64,000 nt of DNA from NCBI GenBank assembly GCA_013339895.1, contig JABACO010000009.1, forward strand, positions 8,956,071-9,020,070, in the 5' to 3' direction. A model generated the notes under the pieces. That model was given only the letters and a program-made list of their open reading frames with translations. It was not told the DNA's origin and did not search any database. This document shows positions 42,689-56,300 of the stretch, in pieces. Every line of letters begins with the position of its first letter. Position 1 is the first letter of the stretch. This DNA is from Ephydatia muelleri. Lineage: Eukaryota > Porifera > Demospongiae > Spongillida > Spongillidae. The translations under genes and the position numbers were made by a program.

Positions 42689-45135
42689 ATGGCAACGGCT
42701 GTGCACTCGAGTTCATGGAGGGACAATATGGCCCGCTTCTTTCGCGCACATGGTCGTTTCTGTGCCTCGCACCCGTGGGAGGTTATCGTGACGACAGTGA
42801 CGCTGACCGTGTGTGTGTTGTCCATGAGCGTTCTGAGCGAAGGGAAGGTTGGCTACGTCTGTGGTATCAATAAGCCTTGCTCAGCAAAGGCCAAGGAGGA
42901 CGAGGTAAGATAACGCATTAAAAATGGCTTCCTGAGTTCAAATGCGTCACTGCCTTTAAGGGCACGGACGTTCTCCTGATGATAGTCAATAGTCTTGCAG
43001 TGTTTTATATCTACAACCAGTTCAGTAATCTACGGAAAGCCGGCTCAAAGTACCTGCTGGGTTAGTCTCTTTCAAGTCCCCACCTTGTACTTGTTACCAT
43101 TGGTTACGGCCTTTCACAGGTATTGCCGGCCTTTTCACATTGTTCGCGAGCTTCTTGTTCGGAAGTGGTGTGGTGAAGTTGATCAATTACAAGATAACGG
43201 GATTGAAGTGAGTTTCGTGCAATCGGTACACACCTCTTTTTGTATTCTAGCATGCTGTGTTGCAGGTACATATGCGTGTATGTGAGTGTTTTGAGTTGTT
43301 TGTTACATTTGGTGGGGTCTAATACACGAGGTAAGGGAATGGTTGTAGTGGGTGGATTTAGTTCTTCAGTTTCACGTTCTGTTTGCATGGACCGTTCTGT
43401 TTGCATGGACCGACCACATGCCAGAGTGATTGAGTGCATGTGCAAGTCATATGCTAGTGGGCGGGATGATGATTTTTTTTGGATGTTGCACCACCCCATA
43501 TGTCATCACGTTACTGTATAATCTGCACCAGTATAATCTGACCAGTCACGCGTTGGTGGTTTACATATGTTATGTGCGTTGGTGGTATGTTTGCATCGCA
43601 TGTTCATGACACATCAGCATACTGCATTTTTGTCTTCATTAAAATAAAACATCCCATGGCTCACACCATGTACCATTCATTGCCTGTCTGGTGGGACCAT
43701 CAGGAGAGTTGAGGTGCCCTATAAGTGTAATTATATTCATGGCTTGCGGCTGTTTGTCTCTTCTACAACCACAGTGAGGCTCTACCATTTTTCCTACTGC
43801 TTATTGACCTCTCAAAAGCGAGCGATCTTGCCAAGTGTGCTTTCAGATCAAGGAATAAGGTTAATTGCGCTCCATTGTCTCATGTCTCCCTCTCCCACTT
43901 CCTTCTCACCCCCTCTCACCCATACCATACACACTGTCCTCATTGTCATTCTTCATTGTTGTGCTGCCTATTTAGGATGAGGTTCATAGGAACATTGCAC
44001 TAGGAATGGCCAGGATTGGACCCACCTTGACCTTGGACACCTTGGTCGAAGTACTGCTTATTGGCATTGGGACTCTCTTAGGTACGCCACGCCCTCTCCC
44101 TCCCCCACACTTCCAGGCATGCCATTTATGTTGTGTTTGTTTTGAATAGGTGTGCGCCAGCTTGAAGTTATCTGCTGTTTCGGATGCTTATCTATCATCG
44201 CCAACTATGTTGTGTTTATGACTTTTTTCCCGGCGGCTTTGGCTCTCGTGTTGGAGGTAAAGCAATAATACCTCCTTGTCCTTCATGCTTGAAACCGTTC
44301 CCTCTCCCACCGTACACTCTCGCCTTCCATCAGGTGTGTCCGACAGACCCACACAATCACGCCTGGCACCTGGACGAGCTTGCTCGGGACATGCAGGAGG
44401 AGGAGAAACAGCCGAACCCTGTCGTCCAGCGAGTGAAGACCATCATGGCTCTGGGGCTGATTGCTGTTCACCTGCACAGCCGCTTCTTTTCTGGGGTCAC
44501 TGGATTCTTCCTCGGCCTGGCCCCGGCCACAGATGGGGGGCAGGAGGAGAACCCCATGCTCCCAGTTGTGGAGGAGGCTGAGGAGGTTCCTCTGATAGAG
44601 TATGTTTGGTGGAAGACATTCAACCTTTCTATCGACCAAGTAAGCCATTATCAAGACCTGTTTGGGGCAGAGCACTGATGTGCACACTCTTCTCCTCAGA
44701 TTGTCACAGTTGTACTGTCCACAGTGCTGTTCATGAAGTATATTTTCTACGACAAGACGGAGCCCTTCTCCTCCAGTCTTCCGCCAACCCCCGCCCTCTC
44801 TCGTAACAACTCCTCAAAGAACTTGCATGGGGAGGCGTCCTCCAAGGCCGTCCTCCCCCCGATCTCTGCCCCAGGGAAGCTGGAGTTGGACCCTACTGTG
44901 CAAAACCAGATGAGACAGCTTCAGTCCGAGAGGCTGAAGCTGCTGATGGAGGATGCAGGGACTGTTCCCCCCGCCAGTCGCTGTCCCTTCTCCTTCATCA
45001 CATCTCCCACATCAGAAGCGGACAGCAACGAACTAGTCTTCCCTGTGAAGAATGCTCTGAAGTCTTCGACAGAGCTGAGGGAAGAAGATACTAAACCATG
45101 TGACCCACCTCAAAAGGTTACCCAGGAGACGCAGA
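42689..45135 (+). CDS. HMGCR: 3-hydroxy-3-methylglutaryl-CoA reductase, membrane half (3' part in gap)
   Basis: Eight plus-strand exons: 42689–42904, ~42960–43062, 43121–43208, ~43772–43858, 43979–44080, ~44150–44256, 44335–44640 and 44700 to the gap. The start ([20 protein letters not shown]) leads into [20 protein letters not shown], the N-terminal signature of animal HMG-CoA reductase. Then come sterol-sensing-domain helices: [57 protein letters not shown] and [19 protein letters not shown]. The enzyme makes mevalonate from HMG-CoA at the ER membrane, the committed step of sterol and isoprenoid synthesis. Sequence stops in the linker after the last helix; the catalytic domain is not in this window and must lie in the gap. 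It follows ORC3 head-to-tail with 158 bp between them. Confidence 0.95.
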
Positions 45136-46135
45136 NNNNNNNNNNNNNNNNNNNNNNNNNNNNNNNNNNNNNNNNNNNNNNNNNNNNNNNNNNNNNNNNN
45201 NNNNNNNNNNNNNNNNNNNNNNNNNNNNNNNNNNNNNNNNNNNNNNNNNNNNNNNNNNNNNNNNNNNNNNNNNNNNNNNNNNNNNNNNNNNNNNNNNNNN
45301 NNNNNNNNNNNNNNNNNNNNNNNNNNNNNNNNNNNNNNNNNNNNNNNNNNNNNNNNNNNNNNNNNNNNNNNNNNNNNNNNNNNNNNNNNNNNNNNNNNNN
45401 NNNNNNNNNNNNNNNNNNNNNNNNNNNNNNNNNNNNNNNNNNNNNNNNNNNNNNNNNNNNNNNNNNNNNNNNNNNNNNNNNNNNNNNNNNNNNNNNNNNN
45501 NNNNNNNNNNNNNNNNNNNNNNNNNNNNNNNNNNNNNNNNNNNNNNNNNNNNNNNNNNNNNNNNNNNNNNNNNNNNNNNNNNNNNNNNNNNNNNNNNNNN
45601 NNNNNNNNNNNNNNNNNNNNNNNNNNNNNNNNNNNNNNNNNNNNNNNNNNNNNNNNNNNNNNNNNNNNNNNNNNNNNNNNNNNNNNNNNNNNNNNNNNNN
45701 NNNNNNNNNNNNNNNNNNNNNNNNNNNNNNNNNNNNNNNNNNNNNNNNNNNNNNNNNNNNNNNNNNNNNNNNNNNNNNNNNNNNNNNNNNNNNNNNNNNN
45801 NNNNNNNNNNNNNNNNNNNNNNNNNNNNNNNNNNNNNNNNNNNNNNNNNNNNNNNNNNNNNNNNNNNNNNNNNNNNNNNNNNNNNNNNNNNNNNNNNNNN
45901 NNNNNNNNNNNNNNNNNNNNNNNNNNNNNNNNNNNNNNNNNNNNNNNNNNNNNNNNNNNNNNNNNNNNNNNNNNNNNNNNNNNNNNNNNNNNNNNNNNNN
46001 NNNNNNNNNNNNNNNNNNNNNNNNNNNNNNNNNNNNNNNNNNNNNNNNNNNNNNNNNNNNNNNNNNNNNNNNNNNNNNNNNNNNNNNNNNNNNNNNNNNN
46101 NNNNNNNNNNNNNNNNNNNNNNNNNNNNNNNNNNN
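45136..46135. other. assembly gap, exactly 1000 N
   Basis: A placeholder-length gap. It must contain the HMG-CoA reductase catalytic domain (over 1.2 kb of coding sequence in known homologues) plus the start of EIF3J, so the true gap is longer than 1 kb. Confidence 0.98.
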
Positions 46136-46871
46136 AGGCACAGCAATCTATTACGGAAGCAAAGCTTACCCAAGAGGAGCTGCTGCGGATACAACGAGAG
46201 AAAGACCTCGAAGTGGCAAAGGATTTATTTGGAAGTAAGTCATTCCTTTTTTTTAATAAAATAATAATAAAATCCTGTCATACGCAGATATTTCACAGCC
46301 TGTTCCACAGGCAACAGGCATCGAAGCCATGAACCCTACCACAAGTGAGGAGTTTAAGGCACTCGAAGATGCATTGGCCAAGAAGCTGTCAACTCTCGAG
46401 GCAAGTTTTTGTGTGGGAGGTGACCTCTACTAAGAATGCCTTTTAACCAATTCATTTTTCAGACCTCTCCACATTTTGTACGTTTTTTGGAGGACCTGAT
46501 GAGAAGGGTCGGTGCCCCCAGTAAGTACCTTGAGGTTTATGATGCCTCTGATGACCTCCTTAGGGAGGAATGACTTAACGTGACTCTTTCAGTGGACGTG
46601 GAGGACTTGAGGAGGCTGAGTAACACCATCAGCACAATGGCAACCGAAAAACAGAAGGCAAAGGTAGGTGGTGTTGGGGAGCGTGTTCAGGGAGACAGGA
46701 GATGGAACAGACATTTCCTGGTGCAAACTATAGCAAGTGAAGAAGGCGAAGAAACCGAAGGCTGGTCTTGGAGGGAAGGCGGCTAAGAGAGCCGATCTGA
46801 CTGCCGGAGACTTTGATGACTATGGAGGAGCCGGGGTTGAAGGAGGTGGTGATGATTTCGATTTTATGTAA
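46136..46871 (+). CDS. EIF3J: eukaryotic translation initiation factor 3 subunit J (N terminus in gap)
   Basis: Exons: gap–46234 (AKLTQEELLRIQREKDLEVA), 46288–46400 (GIEAMNPTTSEEFKALEDAL), 46463–46520 (SPHFVRFLEDLMRRVGAP), 46593–46663 (DVEDLRRLSNTISTMATEKQ) and ~46741–46871 (KRADLTAGDFDDYGG ... DDFDFM, stop). This matches EIF3J, including the IDAMNP-like motif, the Lys-rich KKAKKPKAG stretch and the acidic tail ending in DFM. EIF3J sits in the decoding centre of the 40S subunit and modulates mRNA entry. The second intron begins with GC (GAG|GCAAGT) and ends in AG. The gene is convergent with the IA-2-like gene; the two stops are only about 185 bp apart. Confidence 0.93.
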
Positions 46872-47056
46872 ATATTAATTCTGTTTTTAATATTATCAAA
46901 TTGCACCATTAAACCGCTATGAGTGATATAAAGTCAAATGAATAGGCATTAAAAAAAAAAACGTATGATTCAGCAGAAATCAGTCTGAAGCCACACACAC
47001 AAATGACAAATAATTTTCTAATTTTTAATCTCTGGTTTCCATCTTGGATCACTTCC

Positions 47057-47248
47057 TCAGAAAGACGCTGCACGCTGTCTGGCTGCGTCCAACATGGCGT
47101 GAGTTTCCTGTATCAAGGCTGCCAGGGCAAACTCAAATTGTGCCTGTCAAAGGAGAGTGCACAATGGCTTAACAAAGAGGCCATGACAAAAAATACACAC
47201 AAAAATATGCCAGCGTTGCGCATGTTTGCACACACACATACACACATG

Positions 47249-47344
<96 letters not shown>

Positions 47345-50300
47345 CAGGGGTATAGGGTTGTGGACATGTGAGTGCGGATGCACATCCAATGTGAGGTAAT
47401 GTCATACACTTTTAAATGTTCTATTTAAATCAACAAGACGGCGATTTTCTCAAATGCAGAAGCATCAGAATGTGCTTTGATATGTATTTTGAAGCACTAA
47501 AGACATGTTTAAAAGAGGACGCATAGTGCTGTACTCACAGTAACATCTCTGCTTATCCATCCCACATGCACACACAAACACCCACACACATACAATATTA
47601 ATGATTCCTGCATTAAAAACCACAGATGCTGGCATGCTGCCTTGCTCACAATTATTACATTATGGCACTCAAAGCACCAAACTAACATGCTTCTTATATT
47701 TCAGTTCAATTCAATTCAATACAATTCAATTCAATTCAATTTCCCATACATTGATATAGGCAATTCAAATGTATCCACATGTATATACAGAAGGAGGCAA
47801 GTAATGGCATGTATGTATACACTTACATACTGCCTAATTTAAAATAATAGAGAAAAGATGGTATATTGAGTAGATTGTTCAGGTCATTGGTTCAGGGATA
47901 TCTTGGAATGCTAGCCAACACTGCCCAAGCACATATCACAATTTGTATGCAATACATTTATACACACACACACAAGGAAATACACCACACATTCGTACTC
48001 ACACACTGCTGTCTGCAAGTACCTATCACTGCCAACACTTAGCTACGTCTCCGCGCACATGCCAAAACGTTGCACCAGATGGTTCCGTAGGTGCCATAAC
48101 AATTCATGGTCTACTTTGCAAATAACTCGGGCTTTGAACTTTGAGGTCAAGCATTGTTGTGGAATGATAACACAAATGACAGAGCTATAGTATGTAAGGA
48201 CACCCAGGCTACATATGGCCTCAGCAATATACCAATCCCAGCAATAGATCAATCCTATGCTACCAGCAATAGATCAATCCTATGGCCCTAGCAATTGATC
48301 AACATACATGGAAGGAGCAAAGGATTGGTCAGCAAAAAATATATAATTAATGAGGGGACGTTTCCGGTACACTTGGCTGCATTATAATTAAAATTTATTA
48401 ACTAGCTGTATGTTTCTTCCTCACATCATGTCAAGTAGTACATACATCACTACTCTCAAGCCTAAAGTCTATGAAATGATGCATGAAGTTCCAAGTTTTA
48501 GCTGTCCTATACACATTTATGCAACTGTTCTCAATGCTATGTAGATGCTCAGTGGTGCAGGACTTTGTATTTATTTAATATTCATTGTTCTTTCCTTTAA
48601 AAAAATACACTGGCTACCACATTAAGGATCCATTTTGTCCAATTAAATGTCTAGACTGAAGACATTTGCTCTGGCATGACAAACAAGAATTAAATCTATC
48701 TTCTCATTCCAAACTCTAATAGAGATGAATCTGCCAGACCACAAGGCAAAACACTTGATACCTCATCTCAACAACTCCATCATGACGTGCAAGGAACCTG
48801 AGATTTTCCACGACATCATTAATGTAAAGTTAAATATCTTTACATGCAGGGTGAAAAGGCAGGATGTCAAGATGAAGGGGGGCTTTGGGTGGATAAAACT
48901 TTTCCGGGTACACTGAATCTCTCTGGTCAACAGAAGCATTAAATGGATCTTAAACAAACCTTTGATTTATAAGTAATAACATCGTTGAACAGCTAATGAA
49001 CCTTTGCAGTCACCAAATACCATAAACCATGACAGAACTCTTGTATGAGTATGACACTTCACTGTTCTTTCCTTAAAACCTGTTGACGGTTTGTACTTGT
49101 TTTTTTTTGTGATGTGGCAACTTTGACCCTTTAACAACAGTTGCACTGACTTGAATCTGTTATGATATGCTGGCAGAAAAATTTGACCCTTTTAAAAAAA
49201 AATCCCTGGTTAATCAAACCCTATTAGTGCAGTGCAATACTGGGTACGGGCAGCCGTGGAAATTGAAGCTTTACAAAGTCAGCCCTACCTTTGTGCGAAC
49301 CATGTTGGGGCGTTGGTCCCGCAAATACTCCACTGTTGCAGCTAGATTGATCTCCTTCGCTCCTACATATATGAGTGTGTGTGTGTGTGTGTGTGTGTGT
49401 GCATGCGCCATGTGTGTGTGCATGCACGTGAGTGTGACAACAATGTGAGCACTTATCTCACACACTGACACACCTCCCCAATGCCCTCCCCCCCTATGCC
49501 CCTCCCTTCCCCCCCCCCCCCCCCCCAGTCTTCTTACCTGATGCAATTCTGTTGAGAGCCATGTCAATGAGGCAGTAAGCCCCACTCCTACCAATACCAC
49601 CACTGTCAGGAAAGAGATGAAGGATAAGACGATGTGGGATGAAGATGAGGGGGATGGAGGGGAGGATGCCTAACAACAGCACCCTCTCCACCCTCTTCTT
49701 CCGTAGGGGAGGAGGTATAGATATGCAGAGAGGGCAACAGGAGGTGGGGGGTGGGGAGAGACAGGGTTGAGTGGGGAGGAGGAAGGGGGCGGAGACCATA
49801 TTATTTGTCTCCCTTTTATCCAATGGGCAAGCCATAAAAAGAAAATACAATTGGGGAGGAGAGGGAAGGTGAGAGGGAAGGGGAGGAGAGGGAGGGAGGA
49901 GAGGAAGGGAGGAGAGAGAAGGGAGGAGAGGGAAGGGGAGGAGAGGGAAGGGGAGGAGAGGGAAGGGGAGGAGAGGGAAGGGGATGAGAGGGAAGGGGAG
50001 GAGAGGGAGGGAGGAGAGGGAGGGAGGAGAGGGAGGGAGGGGAGGAAGGGAGGAGAGGGAAGGGGATGAGAGGGAAGGTGAGTAAGGGAAGAGGAGAGAG
50101 GAAAGGGGAGGAAAGGGAAGGGCGAGAAAGGGAAAAGGAAAGAGGGAAGGTGAGGAGAGGGAAGGTGAGGAGAGGGAAGGTGAGGAGAGGGAAGGTGAGG
50201 AGAGGGAAGGTGAGGAGAGGGAAGGTGAGGAGAGGGAAGGTGAGGAGAGGGAAGGTGAGGAGAGGGAAGGTGAGGAGAGGGAAGGTGAGGAGAGGGAAGG

Positions 50301-53300
50301 TGAGGAGAGGGAAGGTGAGGAGAGGGAAGGTGAGGAGAGGGAAGTGAGGAGAGGGAAGGTGGAAAAGGAAGGGGAGAGAGGAGGGGAGGGTGAATGACAA
50401 GACATAGTGGAAAGGATAGGAAAAAATACAAGAGGGCCTAGGGACTGGGGACTGGGTATGCGTTAGATGAAGAGGAAATTAGAAGCACGATGCAGACACA
50501 TGCAAAAGCACAACCCAGTCCACGGTGTGTGTGTGAATGAAATTGGAAAAGATGGGAACACTGGTTTTGTGTTTCTTACTTGCAATGTATCAGGAGTGGA
50601 GACTGCTGTTGGGCGTGGGCCTTGTTCACCTTTCTGAAATCACAAAAAACCCTCACTAAATAGCACTAAAGAGCACTAAATAGGGTAAATAGCACACTGC
50701 TTTCCCTGTTGGATCCTGAAATAAAGCATGGGAACTAGGGAGGACAACCCACCCAATCAGTTATATTTTTTACAGTGAAAGAGTTCAAATACGACCCCCC
50801 CAAAAGAGTTCAACTTGATCATCAAAGGACTGGTAAATGGTACTTATCTCTGGAATGATGAATGAGTAAACCTTGCTATGTCTAGAGAGATAACTGCACT
50901 GTGCACCTGACAGGGCTTACTAGGCCTCATTGCCTCTGTCAAGACCCTTGTTACCCCAGTTGGTGATGGGAGGGGGAGGGGTGGTGGAAGGGAGGGGGAG
51001 GGGTGGTGGAAGGAGGGGGAGGGGTGGTGGAAGGGAGGGGGGAGGGGGTGGTGGTGGAAGGGAGGGGGAGGGGTGGTGGAAGGGAGGGTGGGAGGGGGTG
51101 GTGGAAGGGAGGGGGAGGGGGTGGTGGAAGGGGAGGGGGGAGGGGTGGTGGAAGGGAGGGGGAGGGTTGTGGAAGGGAGGGGGGAGGGGTGGGGAAGGGA
51201 GGGGGAGGTGGGGGGAGGGAGGGGGGAGGGGTGGTGAAGGGAGGGGGGAGGGTGTGGAAGGGAGGGGGAGGGGTGTGGAAGGGAGGGGGGGGGTGGTGGA
51301 AGGGAGGGGGAGGGGGGTGGAAGGGAGGGGAGGGGGAGGGGTGGTGGAAGGGAGGGGAGGGTGGAAGGGGGGGAGGGGGGAGGGTGGAAGGGAGGGGGAG
51401 GGGAGGGGGAAGGGAGGGGAGGGGGGGGGAGGGTGGAAGGGAGGGGGAGGGTTGTGGAAGGGAGGGGAGGGGTGGTGGAAGGGAGGGGGAGGGGTGGTGG
51501 AAGGGGGAGGGGGAGGGGTGGTGGAAGGGAGGGGAGGGGGGTGGTGGGAGGGGTGTGGAGGGGTGGTGGGAGGGGTGGAGGGGTGGTGGGAGGGTGTGTG
51601 GAGGGGGTGGTGGGAGGGTGTGGAGGGGTGGTGGGAGGGTTGTGGAGGGATGGTGGAGGTGTGGGGGGTGGTGGGAGGGTGTGGAGGGGTGGTGGGAGGC
51701 AGGGCAACACAAATAATGCATTTAACGTGTGTGGGAGACGTACCTTCTGAATTCGAGCAGGGAGAGTGCTGGCTGGGGTACTTGAGATGAAGGCCAGGCA
51801 TGGTACTGGAAGTGCGTCACTGTTCGTGACTGCTGAGTCTGGGGAGGAGCAGATAACCAAATGACACTTTAATAAAATTTTTCTTCATCTGCTTTGCCAC
51901 CCCCCAGCATTAGTCTTTAACCTGGCAAGCCACACCCCTCACACTCCTTCATCACCTGAGCAACCACCCACTCACTTGCATATTGCGAAGGAACAGACTT
52001 CTGATGACATATGCATCAGATGCTTCGTGTTCAGATACCAGTCTCACCTTATTTGAAAAATAAATAAAATACAGAGGGGCGTTAAATAAAAATGCTATTA
52101 AACAGGAATACAGAATCCCAAAATCAAAGGATTAATATATTTTTTATTCCTTGTGTTCCCCCCCCCCCCCTCCCCCATTATCGAAATGGACTCATTTGCT
52201 TCATTCCTGATCCAAAGATAGGTTTAAATATATTATAATATTGGTTTTGACCACACACACACACCTCATATATATGATACTGTGACACTCCTGAGCTCGG
52301 CCAATACTGGCTGCATTGCGCCTGTGGGAAGAGTAGAAGTGAAAGGGTTAAAGGGACACTATAAAACAAAGGGAGAAAAGGTGATGATCCTACGTGTAGA
52401 AGAGACTATCAAATAATTGACATTCCTTTATACAACATGGAAGTTGTGAGAAATGATTAAAATGCGTTGTGACTGACCATTCCCATCTCTGAGAGTGTGG
52501 TCAGCATCACTATGACACTCACGTCCTGTTCCCATACCATCTGCGATGAAGGAAAGGAGAGGTTAGAGCTAAGGAAAGAAAACAGCCACTTTTGTGAGTA
52601 GTGTTTGGCACAGCTGGTCTATTTGCATGCAAGGTGTTTTGTTTGATGTGTGCATTACATGTATGTGCAACTTGAGGAGGGAGGAAAGGAAGGAGAAGAG
52701 GAAGGAAGAGGCGGAAGGAGGGAGGAGAGGAGGAGAGGAGGAGAGGAGGAGAGGAGGAGAGGAGGAGAGGAGGAGAGGGGAAAAAGATGGGGGGAGGAGA
52801 GGTGGGAGGAGAGCGAGAGATGGAGGAGAGGAGGGAGGAGAAGAGGAAGAGAGGAGGATGGAATGGGAGGAGAGAGGAGGGGAGGAGGAAGGGGAGGAGG
52901 AGGGGAGGGGAGGAGGAGGGGAGGGGGAGGGGAAGAGGAGGGGAGGGGAGGAAGAGGAGGGGAGGGGGAGGGAAGAGGAGGGGAGGGGGAGGGGAAGAGG
53001 AGGTGGAGGGGGGGGGAGGGGAAGAGGAGGGGAGGGGGAGGGGAAGAGGAGGGGAGGGGGAGGGGAAGAGGAGGGGAGGGGGAGGGAAGAGGAGGGAGGG
53101 GGAGGGGAAGAGGAGGGGAGGGGGAGGGGAAGAGGAGGGGAGGGGAGGGGAAGAGGAGGGGAGGGGGAGGGAAGAGGAGGGGAGGGGGAGGGGAAGAGGA
53201 GGGGAGGGGGAGGGGAAGAGGAGGGGAGGGGGAGGGAAGAGGAGGGGAGGGGGAGGGGAAGAGGAGGAGGGGAAGAGGAGGGAGGGGGAGGGGAAGAGGA

Positions 53301-56300
53301 GGGGAGGGGGAGGGGAAGAGGAGGGGAGGGGGAGGGGAAGAGGAGGGGAGGGGGAGGGGAAGAGGAGGGGAGGGGGAGGGGAAGAGGAGGGGAGGGGGAG
53401 GGGAAGAGGAGGGAGGAGTAGGAGGGAGGATGGTGGGGAGGAGGGGGAGGGAGAGATGTGAAGGGACAAAGCAGTCTGGTACAAGGGGACATGCAGTTGT
53501 ACTGTGGGGCAGAAGCCATGCTGGTAATAGGAAAACATAAAACAAAGCAGCAGTTTCTGTTTCATAATCTAAGATGGTTCAAACACATGTACTGAAGGCA
53601 CTTTAACAACGATAACAGCCCACCATCAATATTCAAAACACCAATCAAAATCATAATCTACCTGCCAGAAATCAGAGACAGTGTTGACGAGAGGTCCCTG
53701 GGTGACGATTGTACCTGGGTCGCGTGGGGTCGCCGTCCCTCTGAAGAAAATGATAACAAATAACAGAGCCATTATAAAGTGCTCGTCTGCGCTTTTTGCC
53801 AATTTTGATTGCCTACAATGAAGGATGCATTGATGTAGTCAGTGCCAGTCTCATTGTCTGGCACAGAAAGCTTCACACGAGTGTGGTCATCTGGAAGTGT
53901 AGTGAAAGAAAACAACAAAAAAAAAGTGTGTTCTCTGGCATCCATTTATTTTGAAGGATGAGTCATAAACAAGCAACCTTACATGGCAAAGCATCGGGGG
54001 TATCGATTTTTCAGTTTACTCTCAGGTAAAGTGGCAGCCGTTGTAGACACATCTTCTGGTGTGTATTCTTGTAGCAGCTGCATAGGGAGAGTGAGGGAAG
54101 TTAAACACATGGCAGGTGGCAAAGCAGATTACAAAACACAAACTCTTCCTGCAGTAAATTTCAGGTACCTTCCATTCTTCCTGAAGTTTGTTCCCACTTT
54201 TCAAATTGTCTTCTATATACGTCTGTTGCCATGGTAATAAAGATCAGCATAATAACACCAATCTATGCAACAATCAGGACAGCAGCCATAAATACAGCTG
54301 GCAATACTGATGCCAACAAAAATAAAATACAATGGATGTACTTCTGGTCTCTCCTGTTATTGTGTTTTTGGTGATGTTTATTCCCCACATCTCACCACAT
54401 CCAAACTGTTGCCAAGTTGGCAGAGAACAAGAGTAACAGCACAGTTGAGATAGGTGAGGGTGAAGGGAGGGGGGAAAGAGGGGTGAAGGGAGGGGGGAAA
54501 GAGGGGTGAAGGGAGGGGGGAAAGAGGGGTGAAGGGAGGGGGGAAGAGGGGTGAAGGGAGGGGGGAAGAGGGGTGAAGGGAGGGGTGAAGGGAGGGGGGA
54601 AAGAGGGGTGAAGGGGGGGGAAAGAGGGGTGAAGGAAGGGGGAAAGAGGGGTGAAGGGAGGGGAAAAGAGGGGGGAAGGGAGGGGGAAAAGAGGGGGGAA
54701 GGGAGGGGGAAAGAGGGGTGAAGGGAGGGGGGAAAGAGGGGTGAAGGGAGGGGGGAAAGAGGGGTGAAGGGAAAGGATGGGGGAGAGGAGGAAGAAGGAA
54801 AGGAAGCATAAGGGTGGGACATAGTTGGCAGAGGAACAGATCTTAATGTCTAATGTCCTGGACGTCATCCCGGGGGTACATTTGTACACCCAGATGTACA
54901 GACATTCAGATTAATGCCACTTTGTTACTGTGCACCAGAACTGAATTCCAACAGCACATGTATGTTTGTCATGCATTTCTAGCTGTGGGCTGAAATAGGT
55001 AAGGTCTAGTTCCATCTAAAAATTGTCAAACCAGTTTGCCAAAGTGAATCTCCCCCAGTCGCACCTAGCGTATACCTGGTACGCCTCAGAGGACCTCACT
55101 TTGGAAACTTGGTTAGAAGTTTTTAGAAGGAACTAGACCTTACCTATTTCTGCCCAGAGCTAACAATGCATGAAAAACGTGTATGTGTTGTTGGATTTCA
55201 GTTCTGGTACACAGTAACAAAGTGGCTATTCCGACATGTAGGTGTACAAATGAACTCCCAGGATGACGCCCAGGACATTAGACATTAAAAAGGAGTGAAG
55301 CAGGGAGTCTGACCAAAAACAACAACACCATATAGCTACATCCTGTGAGAGACCTTTCTTCATAAAGATGTCATAAAAGGACAAGGATGACCTGGGCACT
55401 GGACATGTCTGGGGAGTGGTGTAGGCACCCACAAGACTGCCATCCCAATCAATAAACACCAGCTGGAATTCTCTCAAGAGAACCAGTGTGTGAAAAGAGG
55501 TACACTTTTAATTGCTATGTATCTTCCAGTGCTCTGAACACCAGGTGTACACCATAACTTTCATACTTTATAGCCCATCCTACAAGGCACAACTTAGACT
55601 CAGACATACCTAATAATTAAATTAATTAAGGCGATTATCCCTTCCTCTAAGGCAAATCAAAACAGATAATTTTTTTTTACCTCCCAACCCCTAGATGAAT
55701 GATCTGGTCACAGTTGCAGAGGCAATCCCCTAACGATGTTCTGAAAACCACCACTACCTAAGATCCTCCTTCCCTCCCCCCTCACCCACACACATGTCCC
55801 ACTAGGTCCTCCTCCCCCTGGTTCTCTGTGCCGACATCTGAAGTGGTAAGACGTTTGATTTTGATCCTCTATCACCACATCCAGCTATATTTGCGATGCC
55901 AAGCCAGCTGACTCTGATTAGTCGAACTTACAGGCTACACTTACTGGACTACACAGCCTACACACTTACTGGACTGGCACAGGCTACACTTACTGGACTA
56001 CACAGCCTACACACTTACTGGACTGGCACAGGCTACACTTACTGGACTACACAGCCTACACACTTACTGGACTGGCACAGGCTACACTTACTGGACTACA
56101 CAGCCTACACACTTACTGGACTGGCACAGGCTACACTTACTGGACTACACAGCCTACACACTTACTGGACTACACAGCCTACACACTTACTGGACAGGCA
56201 CACACTTACTGGACTGGCACAGCCTACACACTTACTGGACTGGCACAGGCTACACTTACTGGACTGGCACAGGCTACACACTTACTGGACTGGCACAGCC

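Noticed and set aside
50844-53565. Pro/Ser- or Gly/Arg-rich frames of 250–350 codons on both strands
   Set aside because: Translations of purine/pyrimidine minisatellites in introns.
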